Below are positions 25,486 through 35,672 of a stretch of 64,000 nt of DNA, piece by piece. The DNA comes from Haloplasmatales bacterium 4B (GTDB lineage Bacteria > Bacillota_I > Bacilli_A > Haloplasmatales > Haloplasmataceae): positions 56,230 through 120,229 of the forward strand of contig NSKI01000004.1 of NCBI GenBank assembly GCA_003586005.1. Reading direction: 5' to 3'. The position numbers were made by a program, and so were the translations under genes. Positions within the stretch are counted from its first letter, which is position 1; each line of letters begins with the position of its first letter. The notes beneath the pieces were generated by a model. It saw nothing but the letters and a program-made list of their open reading frames with translations, searched no databases and had not been told where the DNA came from.

Positions 25486-26250
25486 ATGACTGTTGAGAAT
25501 CTAGTTACGGTTAGTGATCCGTATTCACCTGCAAGTGAAGTTTATCGAAAAATTAGAACTAATATCGATTTTGTTTGTGTTGATAAAGAAATTAAAGTTA
25601 TTAATATTACATCAACCCAAGCAAATGAAGGAAAAACAACCACAGCTTGTAACCTTGCCGTTATGTATGCTAATAAATTACCTAGAGTGCTACTGGTTGA
25701 TACAGATTTAAGAAAACCAAGTGTACATAAGATTATGAATATTAAAAATAAATTAGGTTTGACAGACTTTGTATTAAAATATTCTAAAAACGAATGCGAT
25801 ATAAATAAAGTGAATATAAATGATCATATTAAAAGCATAAGTCGTCAATCAATCGCATTTAAGTTAGATGTAATGACAACTGGTTCATTGATTAGTAATC
25901 CTTCAGAATTTTTAGGATCAATGACGTTTAAAAAGGTATTAAGTAGTTTAAAGCAAATTTATGATATGGTTGTAATTGATTCAGCTCCTAGCGGGATTAC
26001 TGTTGATGGACTGATTGTATCTAAATCAACTGATGCTACATTGTATGTAGTAGAATATAATAAAATTAGAATAGATGATGCAAGGCAGGTTATCGAAAAG
26101 CTAAAAAATTTAGGAGCTAATGTTATTGGAACAATTTTGACTAAACAACCACTTAAAAACAGTATATATAAATATTATACTAAAAAGGAGGGTAGTTTAT
26201 TAGAAAAAAAAACGATTGTTTATCCTAAAGAACTACAAAAAAACTTATAA
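25486..26250 (+). CDS. CpsD/CapB-type tyrosine kinase without its own modulator
   Basis: 254 residues and clearly a paralogue of the kinase at 23.9 kb: SEVYRKIRTNIDF, intact Walker A TSTQANEGKTTT (Lys50), Walker A' VLLVDTDLRKPSVH and Walker B MVVIDSAPSG. The C-terminus differs: only a short YKYY motif, then a Lys-rich tail, so fewer tyrosines are available for autophosphorylation. No Wzz gene follows. It may share the neighbouring modulator. It has its own promoter. The ATG at 25486 follows AGGGTGG. Confidence 0.9.
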   Translation: MTVENLVTVSDPYSPASEVYRKIRTNIDFVCVDKEIKVINITSTQANEGKTTTACNLAVMYANKLPRVLLVDTDLRKPSVHKIMNIKNKLGLTDFVLKYSKNECDINKVNINDHIKSISRQSIAFKLDVMTTGSLISNPSEFLGSMTFKKVLSSLKQIYDMVVIDSAPSGITVDGLIVSKSTDATLYVVEYNKIRIDDARQVIEKLKNLGANVIGTILTKQPLKNSIYKYYTKKEGSLLEKKTIVYPKELQKNL

Positions 26251-26275
26251 AAGGCCGAGATTCGACCTTTTTTTG
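26249..26275 (+). terminator. Intrinsic terminator after the third kinase
   Basis: AAAGGCCGA and TCGACCTTT form a 9-bp stem with one mismatch and a 3-base loop, then T7. Confidence 0.82.
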
Positions 26276-26276
26276 T

Positions 26277-26305
26277 TTGCATATAAAAAGTATTTACAAT
26301 ATAAT
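26277..26305 (+). promoter_or_regulatory. Promoter for the SAP-domain gene
   Basis: TTGCAT (26277-26282), a 17-base spacer and TATAAT (26300-26305), 31 bases before the ATG. Confidence 0.6.
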
Positions 26306-26336
26306 GGAAATAGTATAACTTACAGGAGTTGGTTTT

Positions 26337-27659
26337 ATGACTGAATTTTATTATCTAATTTCTTTTTATATAGAAGATGAACATTTACGGTTAAATATTG
26401 AACTAGAAGCGGAAAATATGCTAATTCCTGTTTTTATGCAAAGCTATAACCAACATATAATTGACAATAAGGAAATTATTAATGGGATATTTATGCAAAT
26501 TAGTGATTATTTTTCGAATACATCCATAAAAATGACAAAAAGTGATTTCATTTTGTTTTATAATACTTTTAAGACTCATGAATTAACATTACCAAATGTT
26601 GCCTCTATTAATATTATAAAATCAAGAACATTTAGCACTAGTATGTTAACACCAAAAGAAATTTTGTTTTTATTATATATTGATGGGAAAAGTGTAGACG
26701 CTAAGAAAGCAAGGTATTGGTTAGAAGAATATAATTTAGATATTGATTACACCATTAGTTATTTAATGGAATTAAATTATATTACTACTAATGACTATTT
26801 ATTTAATGTAAGTAAAGCTACAAAAAAAGAATTAGCGATTGTGTTAGACCGTCATCAAATTAATTATAGTGGTAATAAAAAAGATGTATATAAAAAGGTG
26901 ATGGAGAGTTTTTCTAATGAAGAATTAGAACTATGTTTTAGTGGGTTGTATTATAGATTAACAAATAAAGGTAATGAAATCACAAAAAATCATTTATGTT
27001 TAAATGAATTTCATAAGAGTTATTATCGTTATGCAAATGGTTTAAGAATTGAGGAGTTTTTTATTTTAAATAGAAAATTTATTAACTTAGATGCTAAGGA
27101 TGTGTGTAAGATGATGGTCGATTCGAAAAATAATGAGCCTATTAATGATTTTGATTGGGACAAGTTCTATAATAGCGAAAACAAAGTTGAAGTTGATTTT
27201 GTTGATATTATAAGCAAGTATCCAAATAATACTGTTGTTCAAGCTAATGAAGTAACTGATGAGGAATTTTTACATGTTGTAAATAAAACTGAAAAAGAGG
27301 AAAAAATTAACCAACATGTTTTTGATGAAGAATTTTTAAATATTATAAATAGAACTGAAAAAAGAGCGAAAGAAAAACAACATGCAATTGATGAAGAGTT
27401 TTTAAATATTGTCTTTAAAACTAAAAATAAAGTTAAAAATGACAAAATTGATGATAAACAAGTTGTAGAAATAGATTGTAATGAAAAAACTAATGATTTG
27501 CAAGTATTAGAATATGGGAAAAATCTTATTAATGTAAGGCCGTTAGTTAAAAGGAAGAACACAAACAATGTCTTGATGGTAATATTCAAACGATTTATAT
27601 ATTCAAGTGCATTGGTCTCTATTATTATATATTCATTATATAATTTTGTACTTAAATAG
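26337..27659 (+). CDS. SAP-domain protein with acidic repeats and C-terminal membrane anchor
   Basis: 440 residues. An N-terminal region of unknown fold is followed near 160-195 by a SAP-like helix-turn-helix (SKATKKELAIVLDRHQI..GNKKDVYKKV), a module that often binds nucleic acid. Three imperfect repeats of about 27 residues start DEEFL..VN.TEK (about 307-380). One transmembrane helix lies at 420-436 and leaves the long N-terminal part in the cytosol. The next gene, a secreted Ig-like protein, starts about 12 bases later, so the two are likely one operon. Function unknown. Confidence 0.65.
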   Translation: MTEFYYLISFYIEDEHLRLNIELEAENMLIPVFMQSYNQHIIDNKEIINGIFMQISDYFSNTSIKMTKSDFILFYNTFKTHELTLPNVASINIIKSRTFSTSMLTPKEILFLLYIDGKSVDAKKARYWLEEYNLDIDYTISYLMELNYITTNDYLFNVSKATKKELAIVLDRHQINYSGNKKDVYKKVMESFSNEELELCFSGLYYRLTNKGNEITKNHLCLNEFHKSYYRYANGLRIEEFFILNRKFINLDAKDVCKMMVDSKNNEPINDFDWDKFYNSENKVEVDFVDIISKYPNNTVVQANEVTDEEFLHVVNKTEKEEKINQHVFDEEFLNIINRTEKRAKEKQHAIDEEFLNIVFKTKNKVKNDKIDDKQVVEIDCNEKTNDLQVLEYGKNLINVRPLVKRKNTNNVLMVIFKRFIYSSALVSIIIYSLYNFVLK

Positions 27660-27671
27660 GTGGTGATTTAT

Positions 27672-29096
27672 GTGAAAAAATTTACGTTATTGATGGTGTT
27701 ATTGGTTTTTATAATATTAGGACAAGTTTATGCATCAGCAGATGAAACAAGTGGTTTTGAAATCATAGGCTTAGATGAAATACAGTCAGTATTTGAAGCG
27801 GGAGCAAAACCAAGTTCTTCATTTTTTGTTGAAGGTTTAGAGTTATATGATAATTCTGGTGGTTTAGTACCTGATAAATTATTGGTTGATATGGTAGAAG
27901 TTGATTTTAACCGGGTAGGGACATATCAAATCTATTATTATGGACTAACCATAGGGGATGAATCTCGTTATGATATTGCGATTAAAGAAATTAATATTGT
28001 TGATACTACAAAGCCTAAATTAAAAGGAATACAACCAATAACTGTAAAAGTTGGCACTAAAAAAGCTGATATAGACTATTTAGATGGTGTCTCAGCTACT
28101 GATAATGACTTATCTAGCAAAATAGTAATTGATGTAATTGATGCTAATGTTAATCTATCTGAAGTCGGAAGTTATCCTCTCATTTATTATGTAGTTGATA
28201 ATTCAAATAATGTCACTATTGAAAGCACAAGAGTATTTGTAGAAAATAATGAGCCAATTGATAAAAATCTACCGATGATAACCTTAGATAAAGATATTTT
28301 TTATTTTGACTTAAATCATGAATTTCCTAATTATTTGGAATATGTGATGGCAGTTGATGGTGAAATTGATTTAACAAGTGAGGTAAGATTTAACGATAGT
28401 GGTGTTGACTATAATACTGTTGGTGATAACTATAAAGTTTTATTTATCGTTATGGATGCTGATGGTAATTTGGCTACAATTGAAGCTAAAGTAGTTATTG
28501 AGGATGATATAACTCCACCAGATTTTATAAATCTAGGTGATACCTATGATTTGACAATAAATACCAATAGTTTTTTAAAAAATGTTAAAGCCATTGATAA
28601 AGTATGGGGTGATGTAACCAATCGGATAGTGGTTACTCCAGGTAGTGATTTTGATTTTCATAAAGAAGGTTATTATGATGTCACATATACTGTTTCTGAT
28701 TTAAGCGGTAATGTTACTCCGCCCAAAATAGTCAAAGTTCACGTTTTTGATAACTTATCACCAGTTATTACTGCTCCTGAATTAATTAATATAAAAGCAA
28801 ATTCCAAGTTAGACTTATTGGGCAAAATATCAGTTAAAGATAATATAGACACCGATTTAAATTTTGTCCTACATGAAAATAATTTAGATTTGACTACGGT
28901 AGGATCATATTTAATCAATATCTCCGCCATAGATTCAGCTGGTAATAAAGCAACAAAACAAATAATTATTTATGTTTATGATACTAAACATGATAAATTT
29001 TATGAAAATCCAATTATTCTAGGATCATTAGTTGGAATGGGTGTCTCACTTGTTTTATCGGTATTAGGAGTAAAATTTAATAAGAAAAATTATTAA
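27672..29096 (+). CDS. Secreted, membrane-anchored protein with five Ig-like (DUF5011-type) domains
   Basis: 474 residues. A signal peptide (residues 1-24, ending VYASA) is followed by about five repeats of 75-90 residues. These open with patterns such as D.TKPKLKGI, D.TPPDFINL and NLSPVITAP, and close with VGSYPLIYYVVDNSNN or EGYYDVTYTVSDLSGN. A C-terminal transmembrane helix (about 447-466) ends in a basic tail. It is probably a surface protein and a paralogue of the protein at 10.8 kb. The GTG at 27672 follows GGTGGTGA; the in-frame GTG at 27660 lies too close to that site. Confidence 0.78.
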   Translation: MKKFTLLMVLLVFIILGQVYASADETSGFEIIGLDEIQSVFEAGAKPSSSFFVEGLELYDNSGGLVPDKLLVDMVEVDFNRVGTYQIYYYGLTIGDESRYDIAIKEINIVDTTKPKLKGIQPITVKVGTKKADIDYLDGVSATDNDLSSKIVIDVIDANVNLSEVGSYPLIYYVVDNSNNVTIESTRVFVENNEPIDKNLPMITLDKDIFYFDLNHEFPNYLEYVMAVDGEIDLTSEVRFNDSGVDYNTVGDNYKVLFIVMDADGNLATIEAKVVIEDDITPPDFINLGDTYDLTINTNSFLKNVKAIDKVWGDVTNRIVVTPGSDFDFHKEGYYDVTYTVSDLSGNVTPPKIVKVHVFDNLSPVITAPELINIKANSKLDLLGKISVKDNIDTDLNFVLHENNLDLTTVGSYLINISAIDSAGNKATKQIIIYVYDTKHDKFYENPIILGSLVGMGVSLVLSVLGVKFNKKNY

Positions 29097-29111
29097 TTTA
29101 TTAGTTAATAT

Positions 29112-29147
29112 AAAAAAATGCAAGATATTGAATCTTGCGTTTTTTTA
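29112..29147 (+). terminator. Intrinsic terminator after the Ig-like protein
   Basis: CAAGAT (29121-29126) pairs with ATCTTG (29132-29137), flanked by A7 and T7. Confidence 0.85.
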
Positions 29148-29156
29148 TATCAAATA

Positions 29157-29328
29157 GGGGGGGGGAAGATTTTTATTCGACTATCATAAATGTATTCTAA
29201 TTTAGAAAAATAAATTTACTAAAATTATCACACTCTGAACAGTCCTTTGATATCTTAACATACTATTTATTATTTGTTAAGTGTTTTTTTTTAACAATTT
29301 TGTAAAATTATTGTTAAGGTTGTGTTAA
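29157..29328. other. Intergenic region with a G9 tract and five TGTTAA boxes
   Basis: Nine G in a row at 29157-29165 stand out in an A/T-rich gap. TTAACA/TGTTAA occurs at 29255, 29275, 29291, 29312 and 29323, some as inverted pairs (TTGTTAA..TTAACAA). No gene is present. The pairs could form weak terminators for the convergent minus-strand gene or a protein-binding array. Confidence 0.5.
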
Positions 29329-29348
29329 TTAATATATATGTGGGTAGT

Positions 29349-31115
29349 TTATAAATTATAAATTTTATTTATTTCCTTGATTAACTGCAATCTATCCCAT
29401 AAAATTATTTGGCAGGCAGTTGCGAGTAAGTAAGCCTCATTAGAAAACATTGAATTTGTGACTACAATTCCAACTTGTAAGTCAAAAACAGGAAGCCCAG
29501 CTATTAATTCTTTAATAGCATTACTATTTACCTCATTAGAATACCTCTTAGTTTGAATTCCAAATCTAATACCATTGTTTTCAAGAATGATATCTACACC
29601 ATAATCATGAGTTTTTAAAATATCAATTATTTTATAACCATTACGTTTATAAATTTCTGATACATAGTATTGAAATTCAAAGCCATTCATTTTATCAATT
29701 TCGGAAATTGTAATCTGTTCAAAAGGAATATTTGTTAAATCAGTAATTTTTATTTCATTAGCGGGGTTTAATCGTGGCGATTGTTCAAAATGTTGTTTTA
29801 CCAAACTAATTTTATCTTCTAGTTTAGTTTGATCCCATAACTGAATTTGATTAGCTAAGGCTAGTTTTATGGCATCGTTTGTAAAAAAGCCATTTGTGAT
29901 AATTATCCCTCTTTTAATATTGTTATATGTTAAGCCTAATTTCATATTTTGAACTGCTTTTACTGTTGTTTTAGTATTTTCTTTATCTTGATAAACTACA
30001 TTAATGGCATATTTTTCATTTCGGATTAAATAAATGAAATCAAGATATTTATTTAGTGGTCTATCAATGTCCTTGTAATCTAACGCTTTTAGTAAGTCTT
30101 GAACTAATATCATAAAGCGTTTTTTTGAGTGCATTTGCTTTATGATATTAATCGATTCAACTTCTTTTAATAAGTTATCTGATGTATTTAAAAGTCGTTT
30201 TTCAAACAAGATAAGTTTTCTGTTTTCAACTTGTAATTTAATTTCTACAATTATTTTCTTTAGACAAACTGTAAAATCTAATTCATCAACAAATGCTCCA
30301 CCATTCATTAAAAAATATGTAAACATCGCTAAGTCTACGGAGTTTTCATCAGTATTTAAGGCATCTATCGAAACATATCGTAAAATAACTTCTGAAATAT
30401 TACAAATATCAACACCATTAAATTCATTTTGATATGTTTTTAAAAAATGGTCTCCATAATATTCGATTGAATAATCTTTTATTAGTTGCCAAAGAAAATA
30501 TATTGTTACTTTATCGCTTGATAAATTTAGTTGTGGAGATAAAACATGGGATAAATCATTAATTTTATTATTGAAAGCGATTAATCTTTCGTTTATAATT
30601 AAGTTTTCTAAATTAACTGTTTTTTTTTCTAATTCTGCTACTTCATCCAGTTTGTGGTAAATACTGTTAATAAATAAATCTTCAATGTGAGCTAATCGGT
30701 TTTTATAGATTACTTTATATTTGTTTCGGATGAACAATTCATAATCTACGATATCTTTATAACTTCGTGTTGGTGATTCAAACTTAGCAAAATATTGTTT
30801 GATAATTCTTTCAACATCATAATTCTTTATTATATCTTTATATTGATTTAAAAATTGTTCTTTTAATTCTTGTAGTTTATAAGAGCGCCATACAAAGTAA
30901 GAAAATACGATAGTATAGATAAGGGCTCGAATAAAACTTGAATAGAATCCTAAAAATTCCAGATATATCAGTCCAAATAAAAAGGAAATAAATAATCTTA
31001 TAAAGATGTCAAAATGACCAATTGTCCATAAGATAATAATTCCAATTGGAGGATAGATTATTAAGGAAAACCATAACAAAGAAGGAGATTGGTAAAATCT
31101 AACTTTTTCTTCCAT
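29349..31115 (-). CDS. Membrane-anchored Mrr-type restriction endonuclease-like protein with duplicated nuclease fold
   Basis: 588 residues. Two or three transmembrane helices lie at the N-terminus (about 12-75), followed by a long helical region with a coiled-coil part (150-190). The C-terminal domain (about 478-588) is Mrr_cat-like: NGFEFQYYVSEIYKRNGY, then DYGVDIIL with Asp508 and the QxK at Gln521-Lys523, then VGIVVTNSMFS and IILWDR. A similar stretch at about 360-460 (YLDFIYLIRN.., GIIITNGFFTNDA, IQLWDQ) lacks the QxK and appears to be a degenerate copy. Mrr enzymes cut modified DNA; membrane anchoring is less common. No methylase gene is adjacent. Confidence 0.78.
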   Translation of the reverse strand: MEEKVRFYQSPSLLWFSLIIYPPIGIIILWTIGHFDIFIRLFISFLFGLIYLEFLGFYSSFIRALIYTIVFSYFVWRSYKLQELKEQFLNQYKDIIKNYDVERIIKQYFAKFESPTRSYKDIVDYELFIRNKYKVIYKNRLAHIEDLFINSIYHKLDEVAELEKKTVNLENLIINERLIAFNNKINDLSHVLSPQLNLSSDKVTIYFLWQLIKDYSIEYYGDHFLKTYQNEFNGVDICNISEVILRYVSIDALNTDENSVDLAMFTYFLMNGGAFVDELDFTVCLKKIIVEIKLQVENRKLILFEKRLLNTSDNLLKEVESINIIKQMHSKKRFMILVQDLLKALDYKDIDRPLNKYLDFIYLIRNEKYAINVVYQDKENTKTTVKAVQNMKLGLTYNNIKRGIIITNGFFTNDAIKLALANQIQLWDQTKLEDKISLVKQHFEQSPRLNPANEIKITDLTNIPFEQITISEIDKMNGFEFQYYVSEIYKRNGYKIIDILKTHDYGVDIILENNGIRFGIQTKRYSNEVNSNAIKELIAGLPVFDLQVGIVVTNSMFSNEAYLLATACQIILWDRLQLIKEINKIYNL

Positions 31116-31237
31116 TATTTAAATCCTTTCTTGATACCTATCCATATTTTTCCAGAAATATTAGTAAATATTCTAAAAATTTTTAAAGTGTATTTACATT
31201 AGTTGTTGTCATAAAATTATTAGTTTATAAAAGACTA

Positions 31238-32637
<1,400 letters not shown>

Positions 32638-32663
32638 TTAATTTTTCTAAAGCTTAGCAAATT

Positions 32664-32694
32664 GGCACTACATATAAATATAGTGTCGATTTTT
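32664..32694 (+). terminator. Terminator after gdhA
   Basis: GGCACTA (32664-32670) pairs with TAGTGTC (32681-32687), one G-T pair, followed by GATTTTT. Confidence 0.65.
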
Positions 32695-32763
32695 ATAGAA
32701 AATTATGTAAATTTATGTTATTCTATAAAAGAAAATTTTTAATTTAGATAGGATAGGATAAGT

Positions 32764-33444
32764 ATGAAAAGATTGTTTAAAAGAAATACAATTTATTTGA
32801 TAGTTAGAATAATAATTGGCATAACTTTTGCTTTAAATATAGTTGGTTTTTTCTTAGTTAAAGACGATAGTCAGCAAAGTAGATTAATTTTTAATGCCTT
32901 TCAATCATTAGGTTTGTTATTAGCATCAACTGTTCCTGGATTTGTTGAAAGAAAAACGAAACTAAACATTCCGGATTTTATGGAGATTATTTTTCTCTTT
33001 CTGTGTATTGCTCATTTTGCTTTAGGTGAAATGGCTGGATTCTTTGTTAAATATAGTTGGTGGGATGAAATGTTACACACATTCTCTGGTTCGATGGTTG
33101 CTATATTAGGATTTTCATTAGTTAATACAATAAATCAAGAGAAAATTAACATGAATGTAATGCCCTTTTTTGTAGCCGTTTTTGCGACATGTTTCTCAGT
33201 TTCAATTGGTGTATTATGGGAAATCGTCGAGTTTGCTCTTGATGGATTGACAGGGTCTAATATGCAACGTTATTTAAATTCATATACCGGAGAACCATTT
33301 ATTGGAAGAGATGCATTGTTTGATACAATGAAAGATTTTATCTTAGATACCATTGGTGCAGTAGTAATATCTATAACTGGTTATATAAGTATGAAAAAAC
33401 AAAAAGAACCATTCAGTAAATGGACAATGAAAAAATTTAATTAA
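32764..33444 (+). CDS. YjdF/DUF2238-like integral membrane protein
   Basis: 226 residues with about five or six hydrophobic helices. Polar residues inside the membrane part follow the YjdF-family pattern: WWDEMLHTFSG, GVLWEIVEFALD and DTMKDFILDTIGA. These histidine and acidic residues might bind a ligand or metal; the family's role is unknown. The gene's last 18 bases are the first copy of a short tandem repeat that continues past the stop. Confidence 0.7.
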   Translation: MKRLFKRNTIYLIVRIIIGITFALNIVGFFLVKDDSQQSRLIFNAFQSLGLLLASTVPGFVERKTKLNIPDFMEIIFLFLCIAHFALGEMAGFFVKYSWWDEMLHTFSGSMVAILGFSLVNTINQEKINMNVMPFFVAVFATCFSVSIGVLWEIVEFALDGLTGSNMQRYLNSYTGEPFIGRDALFDTMKDFILDTIGAVVISITGYISMKKQKEPFSKWTMKKFN

Positions 33445-33514
33445 AGAGACAAAGAATTTATTCTATGAAAAAATTTAACTAAGAAACAAAGAATTTATTC
33501 TATGAAAAAATTTA
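33427..33514 (+). repeat. 37-bp tandem repeat duplicating a gene 3' end
   Basis: Copies begin at 33427, 33465 and 33502 (third one partial). Each starts ATGAAAAAATTTA and the first two end AAAGAATTTATTCT. The first copy contains the stop codon of the upstream gene. Confidence 0.85.
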
Positions 33515-33520
33515 GATTAT

Positions 33521-33558
33521 AAAATAAGTGAATTGGAAAAATTTGCTTATTTTTTTTA
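33521..33558 (+). terminator. Intrinsic terminator ahead of the polysaccharide locus
   Basis: AAATAAG (33522-33528) pairs with CTTATTT (33546-33552) with inner A/T pairing; T8 follows. Confidence 0.65.
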
Positions 33559-33623
33559 TTATGTGTATAAATTTAGGTAAAAAATGGAAAATATAGATAA
33601 AATTTATAATAGAGGTTATCGTA

Positions 33624-35450
33624 ATGAAAAAAATAGATATAAAGTCTTTTTTAATGATGATAATTGATTTAGGTTTTGTTTATTATGCCTATTTTTTTGC
33701 ATCATTGTTAATTTCTGATTTTAATATTAACTATAAAGAAATGTCTATAATTATAGATTATTTGTTTTGGTTATTTCCAATCTATATTATTATTTTTATG
33801 CTTTTTAGATTATATTCATCACTTTGGGAATATGCAAGTATAAAAGAAGCTTTTAGTGTTTTGTTTTCTGTTATAACAAGTTATGTAGTTATTTTAGCGA
33901 TATCAGTTATTTTTGATATTGTTATTTTAAATAATTTATTGATTATAAGCCATATGCTTATCTTTTTGTTTTTAATTAGTATCAGGTATAGTTATCGAAC
34001 ATTTAGTTTGATTAAGTCCTATAAAAAAATTAGAAGTGAATTAAAAAGAACTCTCATTATTGGTGCTGGTAGTGCTGGTAGTAAACTTATTAAAGAAATG
34101 AAGACTGATCAAAAAATAGTTAACAATGTTATATGTTTAGTTGATGATGATTTATCTAAGCTAGGAAAAACTGTTTGTGGAGTAAGAGTAGTTGGATCAA
34201 CAGATTATTTACCTAATATTGTTAGTAAATATCAAATCGATGAATTAATTATATCCATTCCTAGTCTAAGTAAATCAGAATATCAAAAATTATTGAAGAA
34301 ATGTGAACCATTAAATGTCCGGGTTAAAGTGTTTCCACCTTTTTATCAATTAATAGATAAAAGGTTTAGTTTAGACAAAATAAGAGAAATTGATATTGAA
34401 GATTTATTAGGCCGACCTGAAATTAAAATTGAAAATCATCGTTTATATACCTTTTTACATAATGAGGTTGTTTTAGTTACTGGTGGAGGAGGTTCAATAG
34501 GTAAAGAAATATGTCGACAAATTTTAAAATATCATCCTCATAAAATAATTATCTTTGATATCTACGAAAATAATGCTTATGACATTCAAAATGAAATATC
34601 AATGGTAATAAATAAAATGCACTTATATACCCCAGAAATTGTCGTTTTAATTGGTTCTGTTCAAGATGAATTTAGATTAGAACAAATATTTAATGAGTAC
34701 AAACCAAAGCTTGTCTTTCATGCTGCGGCACATAAACATGTTCCACTTATGGAAGAATGCCCAAATGAAGCAATTAAAAATAATGTCTTTGGAACTTATA
34801 ATATAGCTAAATTAAGTGTTAAATATAATGTGAAAAAGTTTATTTTAATTTCTAGTGATAAAGCTGTTAATCCAACAAATATTATGGGAGCAACAAAACG
34901 ACTTTCTGAAATGGTAATAAACGCATTTAGTGGAACAAGTGATACCAATTTTATAGCGGTTCGTTTTGGTAATGTGTTAGGTAGTAATGGTTCTGTCATA
35001 CCTTTATTTAAGAAACAAATTGAAACAGGGGGGCCAGTTACAGTAACACATAAAGATATTTATCGTTACTTTATGACGATAGCTGAGGCTGTTAGTTTAG
35101 TGTTACAAGCAACTTCTGTATCAAATGGTGGTGAAATCTTTGTTTTAGATATGGGAAAACCTGTAAGGATCTTAGATTTAGCGATTAGATTAATTAAATT
35201 AAGCGGGTATCGTCCTTATGAAGATATTGAGATTAAATTTACGGGATTAAGACCAGGTGAGAAACTTTATGAAGAATTACTAATGGCTGATGAAGATTTA
35301 GCTAAGACCGAAGTTGAAAAGATATTGGTCTTGAAACAAGGTGAAATTAAGCTAAGTACAATCGAAGACAATTTAGAAGAGTTGAAGTATTTAATACAGT
35401 CAAAGGGTATTAACATTAAGCATGAAGTAATGCGCTTTATCCCTACTTAA
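33624..35450 (+). CDS. Membrane-bound UDP-GlcNAc 4,6-dehydratase (CapD/EpsC/WbpM type), copy 1
   Basis: 608 residues. Four transmembrane helices (about 10-130) are followed by a first Rossmann domain (TLIIGAGSAGSKLIKEM near 145-162) and the catalytic SDR domain (VTGGGGSIGKEICRQI near 285-300, HAAAHKHVPLME, SSDKAVNPTN). The last motif carries the SDK-type active site used by the long 4,6-dehydratases in place of YxxxK. It converts UDP-GlcNAc to a 4-keto-6-deoxy sugar, the first step to QuiNAc, FucNAc or bacillosamine. It heads a decayed segment and is similar throughout to the copy at 38.2 kb. Confidence 0.9.
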   Translation: MKKIDIKSFLMMIIDLGFVYYAYFFASLLISDFNINYKEMSIIIDYLFWLFPIYIIIFMLFRLYSSLWEYASIKEAFSVLFSVITSYVVILAISVIFDIVILNNLLIISHMLIFLFLISIRYSYRTFSLIKSYKKIRSELKRTLIIGAGSAGSKLIKEMKTDQKIVNNVICLVDDDLSKLGKTVCGVRVVGSTDYLPNIVSKYQIDELIISIPSLSKSEYQKLLKKCEPLNVRVKVFPPFYQLIDKRFSLDKIREIDIEDLLGRPEIKIENHRLYTFLHNEVVLVTGGGGSIGKEICRQILKYHPHKIIIFDIYENNAYDIQNEISMVINKMHLYTPEIVVLIGSVQDEFRLEQIFNEYKPKLVFHAAAHKHVPLMEECPNEAIKNNVFGTYNIAKLSVKYNVKKFILISSDKAVNPTNIMGATKRLSEMVINAFSGTSDTNFIAVRFGNVLGSNGSVIPLFKKQIETGGPVTVTHKDIYRYFMTIAEAVSLVLQATSVSNGGEIFVLDMGKPVRILDLAIRLIKLSGYRPYEDIEIKFTGLRPGEKLYEELLMADEDLAKTEVEKILVLKQGEIKLSTIEDNLEELKYLIQSKGINIKHEVMRFIPT

Positions 35451-35473
35451 AAACCAGCTGGGGAAGTGTTAAT

Positions 35474-35667
35474 ATGATTTCTTTAAGTGCTCCAAATTTA
35501 GATAATGAAATTATTATAATTTAAAAGACTGTATTGAAACAGGTTGGGTATCTACAGGGGGAAAGTATATCACCTTATTTGAAGATCAATTAGCAAAGTA
35601 TTTAAATGTAAAAAAAGTAGTGAGAGTCCAAAGCGGGACTGAGGCCCTTCATTTAGTTCATAAATAA
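35474..35667 (+). pseudogene. Remnant of a LegC-type DegT/DnrJ aminotransferase
   Basis: The start reads MISLSAPNLDNEI, then a frameshift and stop; in the next frame CIETGWVSTGGKYITLFEDQ, YLNVKKVV and VQSGTEALHL follow, ending in TAA. This is the N-terminal fifth of the PLP aminotransferases that act on 4-keto nucleotide sugars (LegC/PglE group). The rest is gone. It fits a pathway that once continued from the dehydratase just upstream. Confidence 0.75.
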
Positions 35668-35672
35668 CTAAA

